In this document: positions 26,108 through 33,667 of the stretch, in pieces
Position numbering within the stretch: position 1 is the stretch's first letter
How the letters are laid out: every line of letters starts with the position of its first letter
From: Nocardia altamirensis NBRC 108246
Lineage (GTDB): Bacteria > Actinomycetota > Actinomycetes > Mycobacteriales > Mycobacteriaceae
NCBI RefSeq assembly: GCF_001612685.1
Contig: NZ_BDAY01000103.1
Coordinates: 1-40,558, forward strand
Length of the DNA stretch: 40,558 nt
Direction: 5' to 3'
Program-made: the position numbers and the translations under genes
The notes under the pieces: generated by a model
What the model saw: only the letters and a program-made list of their open reading frames with translations
What the model was told of the DNA's origin: nothing
Database searches by the model: none

Positions 26108-27030
26108 GGGAAACACGCACCATGCCGGTACCCGACGGACTCGACGGCATGCGAGTCGATGCCGGGCTGTCGCGGCTGCTCGGGCTGTCGCGCACCGCCG
26201 TCGCCGCGCTCGCCGAGGAAGGCAGCGTGCAGCTCGACGGGATCGCGGCGGGCAAATCCGATCGGCTCGCCGCAGGCGCCTGGCTCGAGGTGATGTTCCC
26301 GGAACCCAAGCGGGAGTTGACCATCGAGGCCGCACCCGTGGAGGGCATGCGCATCCTCTACGCCGACGACGACATCGTCGCGGTGGACAAGCCGGTAGGC
26401 GTCGCGGCGCACACCGGTGTCGGCTGGACCGGGCCCACCGTGATCGGCGGCCTCGCCGCGGCGGGCTACCGCATCTCCACCTCCGGCGCGCACGAGCGGC
26501 AGGGCATCGTGCACCGGCTCGATGTCGGCACCTCGGGGGTGATGGTGGTCGCGCAGTCCGAGCACGCGTACACGGTGCTCAAGCGCGCGTTCAAACAGCG
26601 CACCATCGACAAGCGGTATCACGCACTGGTGCAAGGCCATCCGGATCCGAGCAGCGGCACCATCGACGCGCCGATCGGGCGGGCGCGCGGCAACGACTGG
26701 AAGTTCGCGGTCACCGCCGATGGGCGCCCCAGCATCACGCATTACGACACGGTCGAGGCGTTCCAGGCCGCGAGCCTGCTCGACATCCACCTGGAAACCG
26801 GTCGGACACACCAGATCCGGGTGCATTTCTCCGCGATCCGGCATCCATGCTGCGGCGACCTGACCTACGGCGCCGACCCCCGCCTTGCCGAGCGGCTCGG
26901 GCTGGAACGGCAATGGCTGCATGCCCGTTCGCTCGGCTTCAACCATCCCGCCGACGGCCGCTACCTGGAGATCACCAGCGAGTACCCCGACGATCTGAAG
27001 CACGCGCTGGACGTCCTGCGCAATGCCTGA
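26104..27030 (+). CDS. rluD: RluD-family rRNA pseudouridine synthase
   Basis: This 308-residue protein has an N-terminal S4-like RNA-binding domain (about 10-75: GMRVDAGLSRLLGLSRTAVAALAEEGSVQLDG) and a pseudouridine synthase domain. The catalytic motif HRLDVGTSGVMVVA contains the nucleophile D140. KRYHALVQG, ETGRTHQIRVHFSAIRHPCCGDLTYG and LHARSLGF complete the RluA/RluD signature. It isomerises uridines in large-subunit rRNA. The ATG overlaps the lspA stop (ATGA); lspA-rluD is a conserved pair in Actinobacteria, also seen in M. tuberculosis. The exact target uridines are not predictable here. Confidence 0.93.
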   Translation: MRETRTMPVPDGLDGMRVDAGLSRLLGLSRTAVAALAEEGSVQLDGIAAGKSDRLAAGAWLEVMFPEPKRELTIEAAPVEGMRILYADDDIVAVDKPVGVAAHTGVGWTGPTVIGGLAAAGYRISTSGAHERQGIVHRLDVGTSGVMVVAQSEHAYTVLKRAFKQRTIDKRYHALVQGHPDPSSGTIDAPIGRARGNDWKFAVTADGRPSITHYDTVEAFQAASLLDIHLETGRTHQIRVHFSAIRHPCCGDLTYGADPRLAERLGLERQWLHARSLGFNHPADGRYLEITSEYPDDLKHALDVLRNA

Positions 27031-27691
27031 CCGGCGGGCGGTGCCGTGGGGACGCCTCGCCGTCGCGGCGGCGGCCGTCGGTCTCGTGGTGTTCATCGTG
27101 CTGCTCGGCGTGCTGAACCCGCCGCGCACGGCGGGTGTTTTCACCGATCGGCTCGGGCCGGAGCAGGGCGACGAGGTCGCGGATTACCTGGCGCGCGCGA
27201 AGGATTCGCTGAACGGCGCCGACGATGCCGACCACTGGGCACTGGTGTCGTTCACCGAACCCTTGGTGCCCGAACAACTTCCGCCCAACAGCGGTGGCAT
27301 GCGGATCGCGCAGGTGCTCTATCACGTTGCGGTGCCGCGGGTGCAGACTCCGTTGGTCGCCGTGCCTGTCCCCGCGGGCGACGCCGCGGCAATCAGCTCC
27401 GCCGAGTCGGCTGCTTGGCTGCTCCCCCGCCCGACCGCCGACGAGCGCTCCGCCCGCATCGTCGCGCTCTCGGCCGCGCGCCTGCGCTCCGGCTGCGCCT
27501 GCGCGGTCGGCCTTGTCGTCCGCGGCCCCCTGGACGGACTTCGAAACCTTGCCTCCCGCAACGGCATCCGCGCCGTCCAGGCGCTGCCCGCGGACGCGGT
27601 CGCCGGGCGATTCGCAGTGACCCCGCTCCTGCCGAACCAAATGAACAAAATTCTGCCCGAACCCGACGATGGTGCCGTACCAGACGAGTAG
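27023..27691 (+). CDS. Single-pass membrane protein of unknown function
   Basis: This 222-residue protein starts at an ATG inside the end of rluD (8-base overlap). One helix near the N-terminus (RLAVAAAAVGLVVFIVLLGVL, about 11-31) is followed by an extracytoplasmic region of about 190 residues. That region has alternating helix and strand (GDEVADYLARAKDSLNG, DHWALVSFTEPLVPEQL) and a Cys pair in SGCACAVGLVV. I do not recognise the family. The overlap makes it part of the lspA-rluD operon. Confidence 0.8.
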   Translation: MPDRRAVPWGRLAVAAAAVGLVVFIVLLGVLNPPRTAGVFTDRLGPEQGDEVADYLARAKDSLNGADDADHWALVSFTEPLVPEQLPPNSGGMRIAQVLYHVAVPRVQTPLVAVPVPAGDAAAISSAESAAWLLPRPTADERSARIVALSAARLRSGCACAVGLVVRGPLDGLRNLASRNGIRAVQALPADAVAGRFAVTPLLPNQMNKILPEPDDGAVPDE

Positions 27692-27783
27692 GCCCGAATA
27701 CCCTTCGGCGCGGGTGGAGTTGCGCACACTGCCGGACACACATACGGTTCTCGCCAGTCCGTCCCCAGTGTTGTGGAGTGTGT

Positions 27784-28473
27784 GTGTTCGTCTTACTTGG
27801 CGTTGCCCTGGTTGTGGTGGGGTTTGCGCTTCGGCTCAACCCGATGCTCGTCGTCGTGGTCTCAGGGGTGGCAACGGCGCTGCTCGGCGGGCTGACGCCG
27901 AAGGAAATTCTGGACAGTATCGGCAACGGCTTCGCGGGTAGCCGGTCGGTGACCATCTGGGTCGTCACGCTGCCGGTGATCGGCCTGCTCGATCGATACG
28001 GCTTGCAGCAGCGGGCCGGTCGCCTCATCGGCAGGTTGCGCGTGCTGACCACCGGACGCTTGCTCGCGGGCTACCTGCTGGTCAGGCAGGGCACCGCCGC
28101 CCTCGGGCTGACCGGCATCTTCGGCCATCCGCACACGGTGCGCCCGCTGATCGGACCGATGGCCATCGGCGCGGCCCAACAGCGCTACGGCGACCTGACC
28201 GACCCGGAGATCGAGAAGATCAAGGCGTTCTCGGCAAGCTCGGACAATGTCGGCCTGTTCTTCGGCGAGGACATCTTCATCGCGGTGGGCAGCGTGCTGC
28301 TGATCACCGGCTACGTCAACACCTCTTATGGGCTGCAGCTCGATCCGCTGGAGCTGGCGCGGTGGGCGGTGCCGACAGCCATCTGCGCCTACGTGATCCA
28401 CGCCGGGCGCCTGCTGTGGTTGGACCGGTGGCTGGTCCGCCAGTCCACGGCGGTCAAGGCGGTGGCGCGATGA
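27784..28473 (+). CDS. DUF969 membrane protein, predicted 5-oxoproline transporter subunit
   Basis: This 229-residue membrane protein matches DUF969, with VLLGVALVVVGFALRLNPMLVVVVSGVATALLGGL and GLTGIFGHPHTVRPLIGPMAIGAAQQRYG, and about six helices. DUF969 and DUF979 proteins are encoded together and are linked by genome context to 5-oxoproline (pyroglutamate) metabolism, so they are annotated as two subunits of a 5-oxoproline transporter. Here the next two genes are DUF979 and pyroglutamyl peptidase, which fits. GTG at 27784 is chosen because GGAG lies 5 bases upstream. It overlaps DUF979 by 4 bases. Confidence 0.9.
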   Translation: MFVLLGVALVVVGFALRLNPMLVVVVSGVATALLGGLTPKEILDSIGNGFAGSRSVTIWVVTLPVIGLLDRYGLQQRAGRLIGRLRVLTTGRLLAGYLLVRQGTAALGLTGIFGHPHTVRPLIGPMAIGAAQQRYGDLTDPEIEKIKAFSASSDNVGLFFGEDIFIAVGSVLLITGYVNTSYGLQLDPLELARWAVPTAICAYVIHAGRLLWLDRWLVRQSTAVKAVAR

Positions 28474-29447
28474 TCAACGCCGAATGGCTGTACTGGGGAC
28501 TCGGGCTGTTCTTCATCGTGGTCGCCGTCTTCGCCGCACAGCAGCAAGACAATCCGCGCCGCACGGGCGCCGCCGCATTCTGGGGTCTGCTCGGCATGGG
28601 CTTCTGTTACTCGACTTTCGTCGTCAACAAGGTCGCCCCCGCTTGGCCGCTAGGCCTCACCGTCGTGATCGTCGGACTACTCGGCGGCCTCGGCGCGCTC
28701 GGCACCGCGGCGATGGCGACCACCACCGTCGACGAACGCGAAACCGCCGCAACGAAGCTCGGCAATCGACTGTTCGTGCCCGCACTGCTGATCCCGATCG
28801 TCGCCCTGATCTTCGCGACCATGGTCGCCTCGGTGACGGTCGGTGGTAAAACCTTGCTCGCCAACGGAACACCGGCCCTGACCGGGCTCGGCGCAGGCGT
28901 TCTCGTCGCGCTCGTTGTCGCGATGGCGCTGCTGCGCCCGGCCGGACGCACCGGGCCAGGCGTCGCGTTACGCGAAGGCTCACGGCTCGCGCAGTCGATC
29001 GGCTGGGCACTGCTGCTTCCGCAGCTGATCGCCGTCCTCGGCCTCCTGTTCGACAAGGCCGGGGTCGGCAAGCAGGTCGGCCGGATCTTCACCGCGATCC
29101 TGCCGCACGACTCGCTGTTCGCGGCCGTCGCGCTGTACGGCGTCGGCATGGCCGTGTTCACCATCGTGATGGGCAATGCCTTCGCCGCGTTCCCCGTGAT
29201 GACGGCGGCCATCGGCTGGCCGGTCCTGGTCAGCCAGTTCCACGGCAACGCGACGCTGATCCTTGCCGTCGGGATGCTCTGCGGTTTCTGCGGCACCCTC
29301 TGCACACCGATGGCCGCCAACTTCAACATCGTGCCCGCGGTGCTGCTGGAGATGAAGGACCGCTACGGCCCGATCAAGGCACAAATCCCGACCGCGATCG
29401 CCGTCCTCGGCTGCAATATCGCGATCATGTACCTGTGGGGGTTCTGA
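28470..29447 (+). CDS. DUF979 membrane protein, predicted 5-oxoproline transporter subunit
   Basis: This 325-residue protein has about nine helices and matches DUF979: NAEWLYWGLGLFFIVVAVFA, GAAAFWGLLGMGFCYST, ILPHDSLFAAVALYGVGMAVFTIVMGNAFAAFPVMTAAIGWP and GFCGTLCTPMAANFNIVPAVLLEMKDRYGPIKAQ. It forms a coupled pair with DUF969 (ATGA overlap) and overlaps pcp by one base (TGATG), so all three are translated from one message. The proposed role is import or export of 5-oxoproline released by the peptidase; direction and coupling ion are unknown. Confidence 0.92.
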   Translation: MINAEWLYWGLGLFFIVVAVFAAQQQDNPRRTGAAAFWGLLGMGFCYSTFVVNKVAPAWPLGLTVVIVGLLGGLGALGTAAMATTTVDERETAATKLGNRLFVPALLIPIVALIFATMVASVTVGGKTLLANGTPALTGLGAGVLVALVVAMALLRPAGRTGPGVALREGSRLAQSIGWALLLPQLIAVLGLLFDKAGVGKQVGRIFTAILPHDSLFAAVALYGVGMAVFTIVMGNAFAAFPVMTAAIGWPVLVSQFHGNATLILAVGMLCGFCGTLCTPMAANFNIVPAVLLEMKDRYGPIKAQIPTAIAVLGCNIAIMYLWGF

Positions 29448-30061
29448 TGCGCACCGTCTTGGTTACCGGGTTCGAACCGTTCGACGGCGCGACCGACAAC
29501 CCGTCATGGGCGGCCGCCGCACTGCTGGAACAGCGACAACCGGTGGCGGACACCAGGATCGTGGCCGTCGAACTGCCGTGCGTCTTCGACACATCCCTGG
29601 CAGAGCTGCGTGCGGCGATCGCGGAGCACGAGCCCGAGCTGGTGATCTGCCTCGGGCTGGCCGGCGGCCGCACCGACATCACCCCCGAGCAGGTCGCGAT
29701 CAATCTCGACGACGCCCGCATCCCGGACAACGCGGGCGGGCGACCGATCGACCGGCCGGTGGTGCCCGGCGGCCCCGCCGCCTATTTCGCCGGCTTGCCG
29801 CTCAAGGCGTCGATCGCGGCCATGACCGCCATCGGTGTCCCCGCCTCGATCTCCTACAGCGCGGGCACCTTCGTCTGCAATCACGTCTTCTACGGCCTGC
29901 GGCACTTCATCGCCACCGAATCACCGGGTCTACGAGGCGGATTCGTGCACCTTCCGCCGAATCTGCCGATACCGCGCCTCGCCGATGGCCTGTCGGAGTT
30001 GATCCGCACGTGCCTGGAGACCGACACCGATCTGAAGGTCCCCGCAGGCGCACTGCACTGA
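29447..30061 (+). CDS. pcp: Pyroglutamyl-peptidase I (pyrrolidone carboxyl peptidase)
   Basis: This is a 204-residue cysteine peptidase of family C15 that removes N-terminal pyroglutamate from peptides. The catalytic triad is complete and at the canonical numbers: E81 in ITPEQVAINLDDARIPDN, C144 in YSAGTFVCNHVFYGL and H168 in GFVHLPPNLP. The start MRTVLVTGFEPFDGATDNPSW is typical. TGATG overlap with the DUF979 gene shows a tight operon with the predicted 5-oxoproline transporter. No 5-oxoprolinase (PxpABC) gene is present in this window, so the product is either exported or consumed by enzymes encoded elsewhere. Confidence 0.96.
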   Translation: MRTVLVTGFEPFDGATDNPSWAAAALLEQRQPVADTRIVAVELPCVFDTSLAELRAAIAEHEPELVICLGLAGGRTDITPEQVAINLDDARIPDNAGGRPIDRPVVPGGPAAYFAGLPLKASIAAMTAIGVPASISYSAGTFVCNHVFYGLRHFIATESPGLRGGFVHLPPNLPIPRLADGLSELIRTCLETDTDLKVPAGALH

Positions 30062-30087
30062 CCGATCAGAACTGTCGCGCCGAGTCC

Positions 30088-31041
30088 TCAAAGCCGCGAG
30101 AGCCATTCGGCGATGTCGGCGACCACGGCCGGGTCGACATGCTGTGGCGCTTGGTAACTCGCCGGTGTGGAGATTCCGGAGCCGGGAAAGAACATGTGGT
30201 CGTCCGCGTCGTAGACGCGGAAGGTGACGTCGGGGCGCCCGGCCAGGCCGGTCTGCCAGCCGACGAGGTCGTCGGCAACGGTGACCTGATAGTCGCGGGC
30301 GCCCTGGAGGATCAGCATCGGCTTCGCCACGGCTGCCGCGGTCGAAACCGGTTGATACGTACGCAGATCCAGCCAGTAGCTCCCGGAAAGACCGAAGGGC
30401 AGTTCCTCGCGCGGGGTCGACGACGAAAGGTCATCGCTGTCGACCACGGCGGCCTGGCGCGTGATCGCCTCGACCGCGGCATCGATCTCCGGGCTCGGGT
30501 CGAGCGACGCGAGATAGCGGAACACCCGGACGGCGGCGTGGTGCATGGGCTGGGTGTCACCCGCCATGATGACCAGTCCCGCCACGGCCGGTTCGGCAGC
30601 GGCCACCCGCGGCGCCAGCTTGCCGCCCATGCTGTGGCCGAGGACGGCGACTCGCGCCGGATCGACCTCCGGGTGTTCCCTGAGCAGCCGGAGGGCCGAA
30701 ACGGCATGGGGCACATACTCGTCGGCCATCGTGAAGTCGGGATGGTCGGCGACCTCCGGATGCGCATGCGTCACCTTGTCGAAGCGAAGCACCGCGATGC
30801 CGCGGGTGGCCAGGCCCCAGGCCAGGTCCTTGAATGATTTGTTCGGGCCGCTGGTTTCGTCACGGTCGAACGGGCCGCCGCCGCTGAGCAGGACGACGGC
30901 GGGCCACGGCCCCGGCCCGCGCGGCAGGCTCAGCGTCGCGCCGACCGCGAGGTCGTCCGAGCCGATGGTGACCTCGTGCTCCTCGAAGGTGCCTTGGTCG
31001 GCGTACCCGGGTGGCATCCACTCCGTGCTCATCGTTCTCAT
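30088..31041 (-). CDS. Alpha/beta-fold hydrolase (esterase/dienelactone hydrolase-like)
   Basis: This 317-residue cytoplasmic hydrolase has AVVLLSGGGPFDRDETSGPNKSF (oxyanion loop), the nucleophile elbow VLGHSMGG, the acidic segment LILQGARDYQV and DADDHMFFPG with the catalytic histidine. This resembles the family often annotated as alpha/beta hydrolase with an SGGGP-D motif. The ATG at 31041 has TAACGT 8 bases upstream on the minus strand, consistent with a leaderless start; ATG 31032 (MSTEW) is the alternative. The start lies within a palindromic operator shared with the divergent HTH regulator. The substrate is unknown. Confidence 0.85.
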   Translation of the reverse strand: MRTMSTEWMPPGYADQGTFEEHEVTIGSDDLAVGATLSLPRGPGPWPAVVLLSGGGPFDRDETSGPNKSFKDLAWGLATRGIAVLRFDKVTHAHPEVADHPDFTMADEYVPHAVSALRLLREHPEVDPARVAVLGHSMGGKLAPRVAAAEPAVAGLVIMAGDTQPMHHAAVRVFRYLASLDPSPEIDAAVEAITRQAAVVDSDDLSSSTPREELPFGLSGSYWLDLRTYQPVSTAAAVAKPMLILQGARDYQVTVADDLVGWQTGLAGRPDVTFRVYDADDHMFFPGSGISTPASYQAPQHVDPAVVADIAEWLSRL

Positions 31042-31052
31042 GTTTGAGAACG
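31033..31052. promoter_or_regulatory. Palindromic operator between hydrolase and HTH regulator
   Basis: CGTTCTCA (31033-31040) and TGAGAACG (31045-31052) are perfect inverted arms separated by 4 bases. The site overlaps the hydrolase start codon and lies 26 bp upstream of the regulator ATG, so binding by the encoded dimeric HTH protein could repress both genes. The TAACGT -10-like element of the hydrolase (minus strand) overlaps one arm. Confidence 0.65.
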
Positions 31053-31077
31053 TTATCAGTTGTGAGATCGTAGAGCA

Positions 31078-31629
31078 ATGGACACCTTGGAGCTGCTGGC
31101 CCACCCGGTGCGGTTGCGGATCGTGCACGCCATGCGCGGCGGACGGGTACTCACCACGGCGCAGCTGTGCGATCGACTGCCCGACACCTCGAAGGCCACC
31201 GTGTATCGGCACGTCGACTTGCTCGCTGCGGGTGGGGTGCTGGAAGTGGCCGAGGAGCAGCGGGTCCGCGGCGCGCTGGAGCGCCACTATCGACTCAGGC
31301 AGGATCGCGCGTCCATCGACGCCGAGACCGCAGCGGCGATGACCTCCGATGACCATCGGCGGGTATTCGCCACCGCCATGGCCACCATGATCGCCGAGTA
31401 CAACGCCTACCTCGACCGCGACACCGCCGACCCGGCGCGCGACCTGGTCGGCTACCGCCAGCACGCGATCTGGCTCAGCGACAGCGAGATTCAGAAGCTG
31501 ATCGAGGGTATGCGCGCGGCGATCCTCCCCGCGCTCGGCAACGAGGAGACCCCGGACCGCACCCGATACCTGCTGAGCCCCATCATGTTCCCGCTCGAGG
31601 ACCGCAGCTCCGACGAGCCTTCCCGATGA
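31078..31629 (+). CDS. ArsR-like winged-helix transcriptional regulator
   Basis: This 183-residue regulator has an N-terminal winged helix (about 1-70): MDTLELLAHPVRLRIVHAMRGG, then LTTAQLCDRLPDTSKATVYRHVDLLAAGGVLEVAEEQ, the ArsR-like pattern with a recognition helix SKATVYRHVDLL. The C-terminal half is helical (ATAMATMIAEYNAYLD, SDSEIQKLIEGMRAAILPAL) and probably binds a ligand or dimerises. It has no obvious metal-binding cysteine cluster, so an organic ligand is more likely than a metal. It is divergent from the alpha/beta hydrolase gene over a perfect palindrome, its most likely target. Confidence 0.88.
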   Translation: MDTLELLAHPVRLRIVHAMRGGRVLTTAQLCDRLPDTSKATVYRHVDLLAAGGVLEVAEEQRVRGALERHYRLRQDRASIDAETAAAMTSDDHRRVFATAMATMIAEYNAYLDRDTADPARDLVGYRQHAIWLSDSEIQKLIEGMRAAILPALGNEETPDRTRYLLSPIMFPLEDRSSDEPSR

Positions 31630-31701
31630 CCCACCGAGCACCGTGCCGCCAGTGGGCAGGAAGCCTCGACGCCGCGACAGCCGGACAGGCCTGCCGGGCG
31701 G

Positions 31702-32358
31702 TCAACCCGCCGGAGTGACCAGCCCAGCCTGGTAAGCGGCAATGACGAGCTGAACCCGGTCGCGGGCAAGAAGTTTCGCGAGGATGCGGCTGACGTGGGT
31801 CTTCACCGTGAGCGGGCTGACGACGAGGGTTTCGGCGATCTCGGCGTTGGTCATGCCGCGGGCGATCAGGACGAGCACGTCGAGCTCGCGGTCGGTGAGG
31901 ACATCGAGATCGCGCCGGGGTGCCGGGTCAGGGGTCGCGCGAACGCGGGCGATGACGGCCGCGGTCGCGCTGGGCGAGAGCAGCGCCTCGCCTGCGGCAA
32001 TCGTGCGGATGGCGTCGAGGAGCGCGGCCGGTTTGGTGTCCTTGATGAGGAATCCGCTTGCGCCGGCGCGTAATGCCGCGAGCACGTTGTCGTCGGTGTC
32101 GTAGGTGGTGAGCACCAGAACGCGGACCCCGGCCAGATTCTCGTCGGCGGCGATGGCCGCGGTTGCGCCGATGCCGTCGAGGTCGGGCATCCGGATGTCC
32201 ATGACGACGACGTCGGCGCGTGCGGAGCGCGCCATCGACACGGCGGCCAGACCGGTGGCCGCCTCGCCGACGACCTCCATATCCGGCGCCGAAGCGACGA
32301 GCAGCGCGAAGGCGCCGCGGACCAGAGCCTGGTCGTCGGCGAGCAATACCCGGATCAT
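31702..32358 (-). CDS. NarL/LuxR-type response regulator
   Basis: This 218-residue regulator has a receiver domain (MIRVLLADDQALVRGAF, phosphoacceptor D54 in VVMDIRMPD, LTTYDTDD, FLIKDTKP) and a C-terminal LuxR HTH domain (about 150-210: LTDRELDVLVLIARGMTNAEIAETLVVSPLTVKTHVSRILAKL). It overlaps the upstream kinase gene by 4 bases. NarL-type regulators paired with HisKA_3 kinases next to MMPL genes are common in actinomycetes and typically control the exporter. The 28-bp palindrome at 33563-33590 is a candidate binding site. Confidence 0.95.
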   Translation of the reverse strand: MIRVLLADDQALVRGAFALLVASAPDMEVVGEAATGLAAVSMARSARADVVVMDIRMPDLDGIGATAAIAADENLAGVRVLVLTTYDTDDNVLAALRAGASGFLIKDTKPAALLDAIRTIAAGEALLSPSATAAVIARVRATPDPAPRRDLDVLTDRELDVLVLIARGMTNAEIAETLVVSPLTVKTHVSRILAKLLARDRVQLVIAAYQAGLVTPAG

Positions 32359-33554
32359 GAACCGGCACCGGCGAACTCGGTGCCGCGCCGCGCCGCGGCG
32401 AGCGGTCGACCGGTGACCGGCAGCTCGGCGGTGACCGTGAACCCGGTGTCGGTGCCGCCGGTCCGCGCCCGGCCGCCGATGGCCGACGCCCGCTCGATCA
32501 TCCCGGTGATGCCGAATCCCGTAGTCGCGCCGCCGGTTCCGCGGCCGTTGTCGGCGACCCGGACGATCAGGCGGTCGGTGAGATAGTCGAGCTCGACCCG
32601 CACCTCGGTCGCGCCGGAATGCTTCACCACATTGGTGAGCGCTTCCTGCACAATGCGATACCCCACCATCTCGACGGTCGGCGCCAGCGCGCGCACCTGC
32701 CCGGTACTGGCCAGCGTCACCGCGATGCCCGCGGCCTCGACAGGCTCGGCCAGTGCGGGAATCCGCGCGAGACTCGGCGGCGGCGCGTGCGGTTCGGCCA
32801 CCCGCGAGCGCAGCACGTCGACGGTGGCGGCGAGCTCGGCCCTGGCGTCGACGCAGGCGTCCGCGATCGTGTCCAGCGCGCCGAGCACCGTCGCGGGCTC
32901 GGCCTTACCTTCGGTGAGCAGATGTGCGGCGACACCGGCTTGGATCTGGATGACAGTGATGGTGTGGGCAAGCAGGTCGTGCATGTCGCGCGCGATACGC
33001 AGGCGTTCCTCGGTCACCTGGCGGCTGGCCTCCTCGTCGCGGAAGCGTTCCGCGCGGTCGGCGCGGTCGACCACCGCCGCGAGATACGCCTCCTGCAGAT
33101 GGGTCGCCTCACCGGCGACGCAGGCCACCAGGATCCAGCCGATCGCGCCGAAGCCCTGGAGCCACACGTTCTCCCAGGACTGGGAGAAGATCGCGATCCC
33201 CCCGACCACCAGCGGCGCGATCAGCAGCACCACCAGCACGGTGCGCCGCCTGTTGCCGTAGCGGGCGGCGGCGAACAGCGCGACCATCGTCGCGGGAATC
33301 AACGCTTTGTGCGGGTAGTCGCTCGCGTGATAGGCGGCCGCGATCACGGTATGCGCGACGAGCACCGGCATCGCGGCGATCCTGGCGACCGCCAACGGCA
33401 GGATCGCGGCAACCATCAACAAGGCGCCGAGCGGATCGAGCGCCCTTTGCTCCGGACCCAGTAGCGCCCAGCCGAATCCGATGAGCAGGACGGCAGCGGT
33501 CAACGCGCCGTCGCTCCGCCACTGTCTGTCCATTCCAGTCATTGTGCGCGCCAT
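32355..33554 (-). CDS. NarL-type sensor histidine kinase (HisKA_3)
   Basis: This 399-residue kinase has several N-terminal membrane helices (ALTAAVLLIGFGWALL, LGALLMVAAILPLAVARIAAM, VLVAHTVIAAAYHA, TVLVVLLIAPLVVGGIAIF, GAIGWILVACVAGEA). HisKA_3 has EERLRIARDMHDLLAHTITVIQIQAG with phosphoacceptor H192. The HATPase domain has VQEALTNVVKHSGATEV and VADNGRGTGG. ATG 33554 is the most upstream plausible start; 33542 and 33533 are alternatives, and no strong ribosome-binding site decides. It is divergent from the MMPL gene, 113 bp away. The membrane-embedded sensor suggests an envelope or lipophilic signal. Confidence 0.9.
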   Translation of the reverse strand: MARTMTGMDRQWRSDGALTAAVLLIGFGWALLGPEQRALDPLGALLMVAAILPLAVARIAAMPVLVAHTVIAAAYHASDYPHKALIPATMVALFAAARYGNRRRTVLVVLLIAPLVVGGIAIFSQSWENVWLQGFGAIGWILVACVAGEATHLQEAYLAAVVDRADRAERFRDEEASRQVTEERLRIARDMHDLLAHTITVIQIQAGVAAHLLTEGKAEPATVLGALDTIADACVDARAELAATVDVLRSRVAEPHAPPPSLARIPALAEPVEAAGIAVTLASTGQVRALAPTVEMVGYRIVQEALTNVVKHSGATEVRVELDYLTDRLIVRVADNGRGTGGATTGFGITGMIERASAIGGRARTGGTDTGFTVTAELPVTGRPLAAARRGTEFAGAGS

Positions 33555-33562
33555 CGCCACAC

Positions 33563-33590
33563 CCCGGGTACTTCGCGCGGAGTACCCGGG
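33563..33590. promoter_or_regulatory. 28-bp near-perfect palindrome between kinase and MMPL genes
   Basis: Arms CCCGGGTACT (33563-33572) and AGTACCCGGG (33581-33590) flank a CGCG-containing centre; the whole 28 bp is a palindrome with one mismatched pair. It lies 8 bp outside the kinase start and 77 bp before the MMPL ATG. It is a good candidate operator for the NarL-type regulator, or for another dimeric regulator, controlling both directions. Confidence 0.6.
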
Positions 33591-33593
33591 ACT

Positions 33594-33610
33594 GTCCGCC
33601 AGGGGCGGAC
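33594..33610 (+). promoter_or_regulatory. Short perfect hairpin in the MMPL leader/promoter region
   Basis: GTCCGCC-agg-GGCGGAC is a perfect 7-bp inverted repeat with a 3-base loop, 57 bp before the MMPL start and only 3 bp from the 28-bp palindrome. It may be a second regulator half-site pair or an RNA hairpin in the MMPL leader. Confidence 0.4.
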
Positions 33611-33667
33611 GCTTTCCCCGCGCGAGCACGCGACGCTGCACTCGACAACCCAACCGAGGGAGAACTG

